Below are positions 25,978 through 35,388 of a DNA stretch of 64,000 nt, in pieces. The first letter of the stretch is position 1, and each line of letters starts with the position of its first letter. This DNA comes from Amycolatopsis bartoniae (lineage in GTDB: Bacteria; Actinomycetota; Actinomycetes; Mycobacteriales; Pseudonocardiaceae), in assembly GCF_014191255.1 (NCBI RefSeq), contig NZ_JACHWH010000002.1:372001-436000 (forward strand), given 5' to 3'. The notes below the pieces were generated by a model. The model had not been told where the DNA came from and ran no database searches. It saw only the letters and a program-made list of their open reading frames with translations. Made by a program: the position numbers and the translations under genes.

Positions 25978-27762
25978 CTACTCCCGCGCCCCCACCAGGC
26001 TGACCGGGGCCGGGCGGGTCGCGGACAGGCTCGTCCACACGCTCGTCACCCCGACCACCAGGAACGCCCCGGCCGCGACGAGTACCGCCACGGTCCACGG
26101 CACCACCACCAGCCCCACCGCGGAGCCGAGGCCCGCGACGCTCCCCGCGGCGGCGAGCAGCCCCAGCAGCACACCGGTGCCCGCGACCACCTCGGCCTCC
26201 AGCAACGCCATCCGCACCACCTGCGCGCGGTCCAGTCCGGTCACGCGGGCCGCCGCGAACTCGGACTTCCGTTCGGCCGCCGCGATGACCACCGCGTTGA
26301 TCACGGCCACCAGCGCGTACAGCCCGGCAAGTCCCATGAGGACGGTCATGATGCCGGTGTTCACGGTGTCCTGCTTCGTGGCGGTGTTCGTGATCCATTC
26401 GTCCACAGTGGACGCCGGTTGAGGCAGCGCGGCGGGATCCGTGCCGGGCGCCACGTCGATGATGGTGCGCGCGGGTGACTGCGCGAGCACCTCGGGCGGC
26501 ACCAGTTCGCGTGGCAGCAGGTAGGCCGGGCCGCCGCTGAAGTCGTCCGGCAGCACCGCGACCACGCGTGGCCGGATGTCCTTTCCTCCGACGCTCATCC
26601 GCAGCGTCTCCCCCATCGTCAGCCCCGGTCCGGCGACGGTGAGGCCGTGCAGGTCCGTCAGTGAGCCGCTCAACGGCGCCAGGCGGTGTGCCTGTCGGTA
26701 AGCGCTTTCATCCACGACGAGGGCCTCGTCTTCGTCGGAGTCGTCGTCGCTCTGGATGGTGACCGGGACGGTGTATTCGGTGGACGCCGTGGCCCCGAGC
26801 GGTGGGCTGACCGCCGAGGGCACCACGAAGTCGCCGCGGAGGTCGTCGGCCAGCCGGCGGTGTCCCGCTTCGGACAGTGTCGTCAGCGTGCCCGACATGC
26901 CGACCACGAGCGCGACCAGCACGAGCAACGGCGCCGCGGTCGACGCGCTGCGGCGGACGCCGTCGCGCAGGTTCGCGCGGGCCAGTCCGCCGAGCGGAGT
27001 GCGGCCCAGCACCAGCCCGAACAGCCGGGCCGCGGGCGGCACGACCAGCGGGCTGAGCGCGCTGAGGGCGACCGCGCCGGTCAACGCGACGTTCACCGAC
27101 AGCGCGATCGCGCCGTCCGGACCGGCGAACCGCGAGACGATCGCGAGCGCGATGGAGCCGGCGAGGAACAGCAGCCCGAAGAACCACCGCGCCGGGGTCA
27201 TCACGCGTGCCGCGTCACCGTTGTCGCGCAACGCCTCCAGTGGCCGCACCCGCGAGGCGCGCCGGGACGCGGCCAGCACGCCCAGTTGGGAGACCCCGAG
27301 CCCGATGCCCGCCGAGACCGCGAGGATCCAGTCGTGCCAGCGCACGGGGAACGGGGCGGGCACGAACCCGAGGTCGGTCAGCAGCCACGCCTGCACGCGC
27401 ATCGTGACCAGTCCCAGCGGTGCGCCGAGCGCGGTCCCGACCAGGCCCAGCAGGAACGCTTCCGACAGCAGCAGCCGTCGTAGCTGGCGTCTGCTGCCGC
27501 CGACCAACCGCAGCAGAGCGAGGTCGCGCCGTCGTTGCGCGATGGTGAAAGCGAACGTCGAGGACACGATGAACACGGCCAGGAACGCGGCGATGCCCAG
27601 CGTCATGCTCACCAGCGTGATCGCCTCGACGTGGGCCGTCGCGGACAGCAGCACCAGCAGGGACGACTGCACCAGCGCCACGCCCAGCACGACGGTGACG
27701 ATCGCGCCGACGAACAACGGCCAGCGCTCCCGGAAGGTGGACAAGGACAAGGTGAACATCAC
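25978..27762 (-). CDS. ABC exporter permease, FtsX/MacB type with two FtsX domains
   Basis: Membrane subunit of a LolCDE/MacAB-like exporter: 594 residues with a TM helix near 15-35, three around 45-150, a middle cluster (about 205-305), a large extracytoplasmic loop (about 310-455), and three C-terminal helices. The two FtsX repeats (for example AFLAVFIVSSTFAFTIAQRRRDLALLRLVGGSRRQ and NAVVIAAAERKSEFAAARVTG) are clear. GTG 27762 or ATG 27759 overlaps the stop of a small upstream gene. It works with the ATPase at 27974-28717. Substrate unknown. Confidence 0.9.
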   Translation of the reverse strand: MMFTLSLSTFRERWPLFVGAIVTVVLGVALVQSSLLVLLSATAHVEAITLVSMTLGIAAFLAVFIVSSTFAFTIAQRRRDLALLRLVGGSRRQLRRLLLSEAFLLGLVGTALGAPLGLVTMRVQAWLLTDLGFVPAPFPVRWHDWILAVSAGIGLGVSQLGVLAASRRASRVRPLEALRDNGDAARVMTPARWFFGLLFLAGSIALAIVSRFAGPDGAIALSVNVALTGAVALSALSPLVVPPAARLFGLVLGRTPLGGLARANLRDGVRRSASTAAPLLVLVALVVGMSGTLTTLSEAGHRRLADDLRGDFVVPSAVSPPLGATASTEYTVPVTIQSDDDSDEDEALVVDESAYRQAHRLAPLSGSLTDLHGLTVAGPGLTMGETLRMSVGGKDIRPRVVAVLPDDFSGGPAYLLPRELVPPEVLAQSPARTIIDVAPGTDPAALPQPASTVDEWITNTATKQDTVNTGIMTVLMGLAGLYALVAVINAVVIAAAERKSEFAAARVTGLDRAQVVRMALLEAEVVAGTGVLLGLLAAAGSVAGLGSAVGLVVVPWTVAVLVAAGAFLVVGVTSVWTSLSATRPAPVSLVGARE

Positions 27763-27977
27763 GCCTCCAAAGCCGCGAGCCGGTCCGGTGCGGACGGCGA
27801 AACCACCGCGGCCGCGCGGGCCGCGGGCATCGGATCATGCGGCGAAGCGACCCCCGGCCAGCCTCGCTGCCATCGCACCCCCGCGCCCGCAAGCCCATCC
27901 GCCGCCGCACCGGCACAAGCCGCTGCCGCGAACACGCGTGCCGGACCGCGCCGCCGGGAAAACCACGCCACCATCAC
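27759..27977 (-). pseudogene. Degenerate duplicate of the ABC ATPase C-terminus
   Basis: A 72-codon frame between the ATPase and permease genes, linked by 4-nt overlaps at both ends. Its last 27 residues (HDPMPAARAAAVV...SPSAPDRLAALEA) copy the ATPase end (HDPAAAARADAVV...SPSAREVADRLAALES) with about 11 and 3-4 residues deleted in frame, and the DNA around both stops is nearly the same (GCCGCGAGCCGGTCCG shared). The preceding part has no family match. It looks like the relic of a duplicated ATPase gene. The kept reading frame may preserve translational coupling to the permease. Confidence 0.65.
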
Positions 27978-28717
27978 GACTCCAGAGCCGCGAGCCGGTC
28001 CGCTACCTCGCGCGCGGACGGGGAGACCGCGCGGTCCACCACCCGGCCGTCCGACAGGAACACCACCGCGTCCGCGCGGGCCGCGGCCGCCGGGTCGTGG
28101 GTGACCATCACGATCGTCTGGCCCGCCGCGTCGACCAGCCGCCGCAGCAGGTCCAGTACCGTGCGGGCCGACTTCGAGTCCAGCGCCCCGGTCGGCTCGT
28201 CCGCGAACAGCACCTCCGGCCGTGTCACCATCGCCCGCGCGATCGCGACCCGCTGCTGCTGCCCGCCGGACAGCTCACGCGGACGGTGCCGCAACCGGTC
28301 CGCCAGCCCCACGCTCCCCAGCACCGCGCGAACGTCCCTTGTGGACACCCGGCGCCCGGCGAGCTTCAGCGGCAGCGCCACGTTCTGCTCCGCCGTCAGC
28401 GAACCGATGAGGTTGAAGCTCTGGAACACGAACCCGACCTGCTCGCGCCGCAGCGCGGTCAGCTCCCGGTCCGCCGCGTTCGTGATGTCCCGCCCGCCGA
28501 GGAGCACCTGCCCGCCGCTCACCTGCTCCAGCCCCGCCGCGCACTGCAACAGCGTGGACTTGCCGGAGCCGGACGGTCCCATCACCGCCGTCCAGGACCC
28601 CCTCGGAAAGGCCACACTCACCCCGTCGAGCGCCCGTACCCGGGCGTGCTTGCCGCCGTACTCCCGCGTCACGTCGCGGAGCTCCGCGGCCGTGGCCCGC
28701 TGCAGCTGGATCGTCAT
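27974..28717 (-). CDS. ABC exporter ATP-binding protein (LolD/MacB type)
   Basis: Cytosolic ATPase subunit of 247 residues. Walker A is GPSGSGKSTLLQ, the Q-loop FVFQSFNLIGSLTAEQN, the signature LSGGQQQRVAIARA, Walker B VLFADEPTGALD, and the H-loop THDPAAAARAD. The LolD-type motif FNLIGSLTAEQN and the FtsX-type permease downstream define an exporter rather than an importer. ATG 28717 has no strong ribosome-binding site; an in-frame GTG lies 9 nt upstream. Confidence 0.93.
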   Translation of the reverse strand: MTIQLQRATAAELRDVTREYGGKHARVRALDGVSVAFPRGSWTAVMGPSGSGKSTLLQCAAGLEQVSGGQVLLGGRDITNAADRELTALRREQVGFVFQSFNLIGSLTAEQNVALPLKLAGRRVSTRDVRAVLGSVGLADRLRHRPRELSGGQQQRVAIARAMVTRPEVLFADEPTGALDSKSARTVLDLLRRLVDAAGQTIVMVTHDPAAAARADAVVFLSDGRVVDRAVSPSAREVADRLAALES

Positions 28718-28775
28718 GCCGACCACACAACCAGCGGCGGCCGCCGGGAACACGACCGCGCACACCCCGGTCGAC

Positions 28776-28793
28776 GGTAGGGCCTCCCCTACC
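28776..28793 (-). terminator. Possible hairpin at the end of the cox operon
   Basis: On the minus strand GGTAGGG and CCCTACC (arms at 28787-28793 and 28776-28782) form a 7-bp hairpin overlapping the coxE stop codon. No U-tract follows, so termination is only a possibility. Confidence 0.35.
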
Positions 28794-29874
28794 CGACGGC
28801 GTCGAGCAGTGCGTCCAGCGCGTCGAGGCGGTGTGCGCTCACCACCGCGTCGCAGTACGGCCACACCGCGGCCATGCCGCCGACGAGCGGGCGGTAGCCG
28901 GGTTGCGCGGTGCGCGGGTTCACCCACACCACGCGGAACGCCAGCCGCGACAACCTCGCCATCTGTGCCGCCAGTGGGGCGGGATCGCCGGTCTCCCAGC
29001 CGTCGGAAATGATCACCACCACCGCGCCGCGCGCCATGCCCCGCGCGCCGAAGGTGTCGAGGAACTCGCGCAGCGCCGCGCCGATCCTCGTGCCACCGGA
29101 CCAGTCGGGCGCCTCCGTCCCGGCCCGGCGCATCGCCGCAGCGGGGTCGTGGGCGAGCACCCGCGTCAGGCGCGTCAGCCGGGTCGCGAACGTGAACACC
29201 TCCGCCTTCGCGCCGAGGTTCGCGGACACCAGCAGCTGGAGCATCGCGCGGGCGTGCGCCTCCATCGAGCCGGAGATGTCGCACAGCACCACGAGCCGTC
29301 GCGGTTTCTCCCGCGGAACCCAGCGCCGCAACACCGCCGGTTCCCCGCCGCTGCGCCGTGCCCGGCGTAGCGTCTCCCGCATGTCGACACGTCGACCGCC
29401 TGCCGCGGCCCGCTTCCGCCGGGATCGCCGCGTAGGCGTCGCCAGCCGGAACCGTCGCATCAGCTCACGAAGCTGCTCCAGCTCGCCGGGTTCGAGATCC
29501 GTGAAATCGCGTGACGCCAAGCGTTCCGCAGCGCTGCCGAGAGTCGCCAGCGGAACCTCGCGTTCCTTTCCCGCCGTCGTACCACCAGCGGTGAACTGAC
29601 CGGCGGTCAGTGTCTCATCAGGACGGTCGCCACGGAAGTCCGCCGGGTCGAAGCCGTCACCGAACACGGCCTCGAACACGCGGTCCAGCACGGCAACTTC
29701 GTCCGAAGTGGACACCAGCGTGGCCAGCGCGCACCAGTAGACCTCCCGGATCCGCTGGGCGTCGACCGCGACGAGGGCCTGCGCGAAGCGGGCCGACCGG
29801 TCGGCCCCGACCGCCACTCCCTCGCGCCGCAACGCCTCGCCGAACCGGGCGGCGAGCACCGCGAGGTCGCTCAC
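28789..29874 (-). CDS. coxE: CoxE-like VWA-domain protein
   Basis: Von Willebrand A-domain maturation protein working with the MoxR AAA+ ATPase CoxD, thought to help install the Cu-S-Mo centre of CO dehydrogenase. The MIDAS motif DxSxS is present in VVLCDISGSMEAHAR, with SGGTRIG and SDGWETGDP as further MIDAS residues. The 361-residue protein starts at GTG 29874, overlapping the coxD stop (GTGA). A much longer upstream frame is open only because of high GC. Last gene of the operon. Confidence 0.88.
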   Translation of the reverse strand: MSDLAVLAARFGEALRREGVAVGADRSARFAQALVAVDAQRIREVYWCALATLVSTSDEVAVLDRVFEAVFGDGFDPADFRGDRPDETLTAGQFTAGGTTAGKEREVPLATLGSAAERLASRDFTDLEPGELEQLRELMRRFRLATPTRRSRRKRAAAGGRRVDMRETLRRARRSGGEPAVLRRWVPREKPRRLVVLCDISGSMEAHARAMLQLLVSANLGAKAEVFTFATRLTRLTRVLAHDPAAAMRRAGTEAPDWSGGTRIGAALREFLDTFGARGMARGAVVVIISDGWETGDPAPLAAQMARLSRLAFRVVWVNPRTAQPGYRPLVGGMAAVWPYCDAVVSAHRLDALDALLDAVG

Positions 29875-30728
29875 CACCAGCCTCCGGCCGCCTCGGCGAC
29901 CGCCCGGTCCTCCTCGTACTTGAGCACCGCGCTGACGGTGTGCCGGGCCGCGGTTCCGTCGAGCTCCCGCACACCGAGCGCGTGCAGCGCCGCGGCCCAG
30001 TCGATCGCCTCCGCCACGCCCGGTGGCTTGGCCAGGTCGAGCCCGCGCAACCGCTGCACCGACCGCGCCACGCGCTCGGCCAGCCAGTCCTCCGCGGCGG
30101 GCACCCGCAGGCGGATGATCGCCGCCACCCGGCCGGCATCCGGATGCGCTATCCACTGGTACAGACAACGCCGCTTGAGCGCGTCGTGCAGCTCACGGGT
30201 GCGGTTCGACGTCAGTACGGCGATCGGCGGCACCACGGCCCGCCGCGTACCCAGCTCGGGAATGCTGACGGTGGCCTCCGCGAGCAGTTCGAGCAGGAAC
30301 GCCTCGAACTCGTCGTCCGCGCGGTCGACCTCGTCGATCAACAGCACGGCCGGACGCGGGCCCGGGTGCTCGATCGCCGCCAGCAACGGCCGGGCCAGAA
30401 GATAATCGTCGGAGAACAAGTCCGCTTCGGACAGTGCTTCCCCACGTACTTCGGCGAGCCGGATGCCCAACAACTGCCGTGGATAGTTCCACTCGTACAG
30501 CGCATCCGCGGACGAGAGCCCTTCGTAGCACTGCAACCGGATCAGCTTCGTGTCCAGCGCCCGGGAAAGCGCTTTCGCGGCCTCGGTCTTGCCGACTCCG
30601 GGTTCGCCTTCGAGCAGGATCGGCTGCCGCAGCTCGACTGCCAGGAACAACGCGGTCGCCAGAGCCTCGTCGGTGAGGTAACCCGCGTCCTCCAGCTCGG
30701 CGGCGAGCCGCGCCACGGCGTCACGCAT
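29871..30728 (-). CDS. coxD: CoxD-like MoxR family AAA+ ATPase
   Basis: AAA+ chaperone-like ATPase of 285 residues: Walker A GEPGVGKTEAAKAL (41-54), Walker B AVLLIDEVDRADDEF, sensor 1 VLTSNRTRELHDALKRRCLYQWI. In Oligotropha, CoxD acts with CoxE in sulfuration and copper insertion at the molybdenum cofactor of CoxL; the same role is inferred. It overlaps both neighbours (coxF stop by 8 nt, coxE start by 4 nt). Confidence 0.9.
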   Translation of the reverse strand: MRDAVARLAAELEDAGYLTDEALATALFLAVELRQPILLEGEPGVGKTEAAKALSRALDTKLIRLQCYEGLSSADALYEWNYPRQLLGIRLAEVRGEALSEADLFSDDYLLARPLLAAIEHPGPRPAVLLIDEVDRADDEFEAFLLELLAEATVSIPELGTRRAVVPPIAVLTSNRTRELHDALKRRCLYQWIAHPDAGRVAAIIRLRVPAAEDWLAERVARSVQRLRGLDLAKPPGVAEAIDWAAALHALGVRELDGTAARHTVSAVLKYEEDRAVAEAAGGWW

Positions 30729-31602
30729 GCACGTACCTGCCGGGGTCGTCCGCGAACGCCTGATGGCAGCCGGGGCCGCAGAAGTGGTACGGCCGCCCGT
30801 CGTGCGTGAGCCGCAGCGCGTCGGCGGTCAGCGCCACGTTCATGCCGCACACCGGATCCACCGCCTCGGCGGGCTCGACGTCGAAGGCGTGCCCCGGTTC
30901 CCGCGGCCGCGCGGCGATCATCTCGGCGTACACCGAGACCGCGATCTCCTCCGGGGTCCGCGCCCCGATATCGAACCCGGCCGGGGTGTGCACCACGTCC
31001 GCGTCGAGCTGCAGGCCGTCGAGCACGGCGGTGCCGCGGCGATGGCTCGCGATGAGGCCGATGTAGTCGATCCCCGCCGCGGCGGCCGCCTTCAGCACCG
31101 TGTCCTCGCCGCGGCCGTGGGACGCGACGAGGACCGCGTTCGCGTCCTCCGGCAACGGGTCGGCCTCCGTCCGCACGTCGTACCCGAGTGCCCGGCCCAC
31201 CGAAACGAGCGCGCGTGCCACCGGCGCGTCACCGTGCACCACGACGAGCACCGGGGGCAGCTGCGCCTCCAGGAAGATCTCCAGCGCACCGCCGGACAGG
31301 CACGGGTTTCCCACCGTCACGACACCTTCTTCGACTCGTTCGCCCGGCCCGGCCTCCGGCGTGATGCGCAGCAGGGTCGACTCCCCGGTGCCGAGCAGCC
31401 GGATCCCCTGCAGCCGCACCGTGGACTCGGCACAGTCACCGCCGACGAACCCCTCGATCGTGCCGTCGGGCAGGACCAGCGCGCAGTCGCCCGGTTTGGC
31501 GCTGGTCGGCCGCTGCGCGCGGACGACCGTGGCCAGCACGAAGGGCCGCCGGCTCGCCCGCAGCGAGTCGGCCTGCGCGAGCAGCGCCAGCCTGGACGTC
31601 AC
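30721..31602 (-). CDS. coxF: CoxF/XdhC-like protein with C-terminal YHS domain
   Basis: XdhC/CoxI family maturation factor for molybdenum hydroxylases. Residues 1-80 form the XdhC N-domain (FVLATVVRAQRPTSAKPGDCALVLPDGTIEGFVGGDCAE), about 120-240 a Rossmann domain (VLVVVHGDAPVARALVSVGRALGYDV), and about 248-293 a YHS metal-binding domain (DPVCGMNVALT...YHFCGPGCHQAFADDP). GTG 31602 overlaps the coxL stop. The fused YHS domain suggests metal handling, perhaps copper for the CuSMo site (inference). Confidence 0.85.
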   Translation of the reverse strand: MTSRLALLAQADSLRASRRPFVLATVVRAQRPTSAKPGDCALVLPDGTIEGFVGGDCAESTVRLQGIRLLGTGESTLLRITPEAGPGERVEEGVVTVGNPCLSGGALEIFLEAQLPPVLVVVHGDAPVARALVSVGRALGYDVRTEADPLPEDANAVLVASHGRGEDTVLKAAAAAGIDYIGLIASHRRGTAVLDGLQLDADVVHTPAGFDIGARTPEEIAVSVYAEMIAARPREPGHAFDVEPAEAVDPVCGMNVALTADALRLTHDGRPYHFCGPGCHQAFADDPGRYVHA

Positions 31603-33977
31603 GGAATCGCCAGGTCGGTGCGGATCGGCCTGCCCTGCAGCGCGCACCACACCGCGGCGGGCGTGAGCGGCATGTCGGCGTGGCGCACGCCGTGTGGTTT
31701 CAGGGCGTCGAGCACGGCGTTGACCACCGCGGCCGGAGATCCGACGGTCGCGGACTCGCCGACGCCCTTCGCGCCGATCGGGTGGTGCGGCGACGGCGTG
31801 ACCGTCTCGCCCAGCTCCCACGACGGGCACTCCATCGACGTCGGGAGTAGATAGTCCATAAAGGACCCGCCGAGATGGTTGCCGTCCTCGTCGAACGCCA
31901 TGCCCTGCATCAGCGCCATGCCCACGCCGTCGGCCAGCCCGCCATGCACCTGGCCCTCGACGATCATCGGGTTGATGCGCACGCCGCAGTCGTCGACGGC
32001 GACGAACCGCCGCACCTTCACCTGTCCCGTTCCCGCGTCCACGTCGACCACGCACACGTAGGCGCCGAAAGGATAGGTGAGGTTCGGCGGGTTGTAGACG
32101 CAGGTGGCGTCCAGATGCCCTTCGACACCTTCGGGCAGTTCGAGGTTCGAGTGCGCGGCCATCGCGATGTCCTGAATGGACTTCCCGGCCGCCCGATCGC
32201 CCTTGACGAACCAGCGGCCCTTCTCCCACTCCAGGTCGTCCGCGCTCACTTCGAGCATCGCGGCCGCGACGATCTTCGCGCGCTCGCGGACCTTCCGCGC
32301 GACCACGGCCGTCGCCGCCCCGGACACCGGCGTCGAGCGGGAGCCGTAAGTGCCGAGCCCGAACGGCGTCTGGTCGGTGTCGCCGTGCACGACGTCGATG
32401 TCCTCGGGCGAAATGCCCAGCTCCTCGGCGACGATCTGCGCGAACGTCGTCTCGTGCCCCTGCCCCTGGCTCTGCACGGACAGCCGCAGCACTGCCTTGC
32501 CCGTCGGGTGCACGCGCAGCTCGGCGCCGTCGGCCATGCCCAGCCCGAGGATGTCCATGTGCTTGCGGGGCCCGGCGCCGACGGCCTCGGTGAAGAACGC
32601 CATGCCGATGCCCATCAGCTGCTCGCCACCCGCCTCGCGCCGCTTCGCCTGCTCCTCGCGCAGCTTCTCGTAGCCGACCATGTCCAGCGCCAGCCGCAGT
32701 GCGCGCGGGTAGTCGCCGGAGTCGTACTCCCAGCCCGTCTTGCTCTGGTACGGGAACTGCTCGGGCCGCAGCAGGTTCCGCAGGCGCAGCTCGGCCGGGT
32801 CCAGGCCGAGGTCGTGGGCGAGCACGTCGACCAGCCGCTCGACGAGGTACACCGCCTCGGTGATGCGGAACGAGCACGCGTACGCGACGCCTCCGGGCGC
32901 CTTGTTCGTGTAGACGCCGGTGACCTCCGCGTGCGCGGCCTCGATGTCGTACGAGCCGGTGAAGACGCCGAAGAACCCGGCGGGGTACTTCGTCGGCTGC
33001 GCGGTGCCGTTGAACGCGCCGTGGTCGGCGAGCACCTTGACCCGGACACCGAGGATCTTCCCGTCCTTTGTGGACGCGATCTCGCCGTGCATGTGGTAGT
33101 CGCGGGCGAAGGAGGTGCTCATCAGGTTCTCCGAGCGGTCCTCCATCCACTTCACGGGTTTGCCGGTGAGGATGGAACCGACGATGGAGCACACATAACC
33201 GGGGTAGATGCCGACCTTGTTGCCGAAGCCGCCGCCGATGTCCGGCGAGATCACGCGGATCTTGTGCTCGGGCAACCCCGCGACCAGCGCGTACACCGTG
33301 CGGTGCGCGTGCGGGGCCTGCGTGGTGGTCCAGATCGTGAGCTTGCCCGTGACGGGGTCCATGTCCGCGACTGAACCGCAGGTCTCCATCGGCGCCGGGT
33401 GCACCCGGGGGTACAGCATGTCCTGCACCGCGACGACTTCGGCGTTCGCGAACACCTCGTCCGTGCGTGCCTTGTCGCCGGTCTCCCAGTCGAAGATGTG
33501 GTTGTCCGCACGGCCTTCCAGGTCGTCCCGGATCACCGGGGCGCCGGCGTCGAGGGCCTTGCGCGCGTCCACCACCGGGGCGAGCGGCTCGTACTCGACG
33601 TCGATCAGCTCCAGCGCGTCCCGCGCGGAGTACCGGTCCTCGGCGACGACGAACGCCACCTCCTGGCCCTGGAACCGCACCTTGTCGGTGGCCAGCACCG
33701 CCTGCACGTCACCGGACAGCGTCGGCATCCACGCCAGGTCCAGCCCCGCGAGCGTCTCGCCCGTGATCACCGCCCGCACCTTTGGATGCGCCTCGGCCGC
33801 GCTCGTGTCGACCGACAGGATCTTCGCGTGCGCGTAGGGACTGCGGAGAACCGCACCGTGCAACATGCCGGGCAGCACCACGTCGTCGACGTAGTTGCCG
33901 CGCCCGCGCAGGAACCGCGCGTCCTCCTTGCGGTGCATCCGCCCGAACCCCATCGGCACCTCTTCGGTGGCGGTCAT
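31599..33977 (-). CDS. coxL: Aerobic CO dehydrogenase large subunit, form I motif
   Basis: Molybdenum-copper catalytic subunit oxidising CO to CO2. In the 792 residues the active-site loop reads AYACSFR (365-371), matching the form I pattern AYXCSFR with the Cys that bridges Cu and Mo, not AYRGAGR of form II. GGGFGNK near 248-254 and the C-terminal GAKGVGESA with the catalytic Glu are present. ATG 33977 overlaps the coxS stop by 4 nt; a longer upstream frame belongs to no known N-terminus. Order M-S-L is also form I. Functional CO oxidation is likely but unproven. Confidence 0.93.
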   Translation of the reverse strand: MTATEEVPMGFGRMHRKEDARFLRGRGNYVDDVVLPGMLHGAVLRSPYAHAKILSVDTSAAEAHPKVRAVITGETLAGLDLAWMPTLSGDVQAVLATDKVRFQGQEVAFVVAEDRYSARDALELIDVEYEPLAPVVDARKALDAGAPVIRDDLEGRADNHIFDWETGDKARTDEVFANAEVVAVQDMLYPRVHPAPMETCGSVADMDPVTGKLTIWTTTQAPHAHRTVYALVAGLPEHKIRVISPDIGGGFGNKVGIYPGYVCSIVGSILTGKPVKWMEDRSENLMSTSFARDYHMHGEIASTKDGKILGVRVKVLADHGAFNGTAQPTKYPAGFFGVFTGSYDIEAAHAEVTGVYTNKAPGGVAYACSFRITEAVYLVERLVDVLAHDLGLDPAELRLRNLLRPEQFPYQSKTGWEYDSGDYPRALRLALDMVGYEKLREEQAKRREAGGEQLMGIGMAFFTEAVGAGPRKHMDILGLGMADGAELRVHPTGKAVLRLSVQSQGQGHETTFAQIVAEELGISPEDIDVVHGDTDQTPFGLGTYGSRSTPVSGAATAVVARKVRERAKIVAAAMLEVSADDLEWEKGRWFVKGDRAAGKSIQDIAMAAHSNLELPEGVEGHLDATCVYNPPNLTYPFGAYVCVVDVDAGTGQVKVRRFVAVDDCGVRINPMIVEGQVHGGLADGVGMALMQGMAFDEDGNHLGGSFMDYLLPTSMECPSWELGETVTPSPHHPIGAKGVGESATVGSPAAVVNAVLDALKPHGVRHADMPLTPAAVWCALQGRPIRTDLAIP

Positions 33978-34459
33978 GCCTGCACCTCCTCCTGGGCCGC
34001 CTCGTGCTCGGCGGCCCAGCGGACCGACCGCACGATGTTCTCGTATCCCGTGCAACGGCACAGCTGCCCGGAGATCGCCTCGCGAATGTCCTCTTCGGAC
34101 GGATCGGGATCGCGGTCGAGCAGCCAGCGGGCGGTCAGCATCATGCCCGGCGTGCAGAAACCGCACTGCAGGCCGTGACACTCGCGGAAGCCCTGCTGGA
34201 CCGGGTCGAGCTCACTGCCGTTCGCGAGCCCCTCGACCGTGCGCACGCGGTGCCCGTCGGCCATCACCGCGAGGACGGTGCAGGACTTGACCGGCACCTC
34301 GTCCAGCCACACCACGCACGTGCCGCAGTTCGACGTGTCGCAGCCCCAATGCGTCCCGGTCAGGCGCAGCTCGTCACGCAGGAAATGCACGAGCAGCAGG
34401 CGCGGCTCCACGTCCCGCTGGTACTCGGTGCCGTTGACGGTCACGTTGATCTCCATCAT
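33974..34459 (-). CDS. coxS: Aerobic CO dehydrogenase small (2Fe-2S) subunit
   Basis: Iron-sulfur subunit passing electrons from the Mo site to FAD. The 161 residues hold the plant-type [2Fe-2S] motif (C40, C45, C48, C60) and the second cluster (C99, C102, C134, C136 in CGFCTPGM and CRCTGY). The start is ATG 34459 or ATG 34456; AGGAGG spacing favours the second. It overlaps coxM and coxL by about 4 nt each. Confidence 0.95.
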   Translation of the reverse strand: MMEINVTVNGTEYQRDVEPRLLLVHFLRDELRLTGTHWGCDTSNCGTCVVWLDEVPVKSCTVLAVMADGHRVRTVEGLANGSELDPVQQGFRECHGLQCGFCTPGMMLTARWLLDRDPDPSEEDIREAISGQLCRCTGYENIVRSVRWAAEHEAAQEEVQA

Positions 34460-35331
34460 GCCTCCTGCCTGCCGTGCCAGCGCGCGGCGGCGGCCGCCAG
34501 CGCGCGGGCGGTGAGGGTGGCGGCGAGGTGGCGTTTGTAGTCCACCGGGCCACGCTGGTCGGCGACCGGCGCGCAGTGCTCGGCCGCGATCGCACCGGCC
34601 CGCTCGAAGCGTTCGGCCGTCGCGGGCCCGCCGACGAGGAACTCCTCGGCCTCCGGCGCGTGGAAGTTCGCCGCGCCGACCGCGGTGAGCCCGATGCCCG
34701 CCTCGGCGATCACCCCGTCCTCCAGCCGCAGTTCCGCGCCCGCCGCGGCGACCGCCCAATCACCCGCGCGGCGTTCGACCTTCCGGTACGCCGACGCCGA
34801 CGACCGGATCGGCACGCGGACCTGCACGAGCAGTTCCCCGTCGCCGACCGCGGTTTCGTAAGGGCCGGTGAAGAATTCCCGGATCGGCACGACACGTTGT
34901 CCGTTCTCGCCCTGGATCACCGCCTCCGCGCGCACCGCCGCGAAGGCCGCGGAAAGATCTTCGGAAGGGTCGGCCTGGCACAGCGATCCGCCGACCGTGC
35001 CGCGATTTCGCACCACCGGGTCGGCAATCAGTTTCTCGGCGTCGTGGAAGATCGGGAAATGCTCACCGGCGAGTGCGGAGGCGAGCAGGTCCGCGTGCCG
35101 CGCCATGGCGCCGATGCACAGCAGCTGCCCGTCGACGCTGATGCGCGCCAGCTCGGCGATCTCGTTGATGTCGACCAGGGCCTGGGGTTGTGCGAGCCGG
35201 AGTTTCATCATCGGGATCAGGCTGTGGCCACCGGCCACGATCCGCGATTCCGGCCCGTATTTGCCCAGCAGGCTCAGCGCGTGCTCGACGCTGGTCGCCC
35301 TCTCGTACTGGAACTGCGCGGGTACCTGCAT
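34456..35331 (-). CDS. coxM: Aerobic CO dehydrogenase medium (FAD) subunit
   Basis: FAD subunit of the molybdenum hydroxylase: AGGHSLIPMMKLRL at 33-46 and TVGGSL at 112-117 are the two FAD-binding motifs, followed by the CO-dehydrogenase flavoprotein C-terminal domain. The 291-residue length is typical. ATG 35331 (MQVPAQFQYERATS) is chosen because it matches the family N-terminus, though no clear Shine-Dalgarno site precedes it. First gene of the cox operon, divergent from a LysR gene. Confidence 0.93.
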   Translation of the reverse strand: MQVPAQFQYERATSVEHALSLLGKYGPESRIVAGGHSLIPMMKLRLAQPQALVDINEIAELARISVDGQLLCIGAMARHADLLASALAGEHFPIFHDAEKLIADPVVRNRGTVGGSLCQADPSEDLSAAFAAVRAEAVIQGENGQRVVPIREFFTGPYETAVGDGELLVQVRVPIRSSASAYRKVERRAGDWAVAAAGAELRLEDGVIAEAGIGLTAVGAANFHAPEAEEFLVGGPATAERFERAGAIAAEHCAPVADQRGPVDYKRHLAATLTARALAAAAARWHGRQEA

Positions 35332-35388
35332 GCGTAGCAGCGTTGCGCCGGACGAGTGATCCGGCAACGGCCCGATAAGGGTTCCATT

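Noticed and set aside
31599..31980. Possibility that CoxL is a form II (non-CO) molybdenum hydroxylase
   Set aside because: The active-site loop reads AYACSFR, not AYRGAGR, and the gene order is M-S-L rather than S-L-M.
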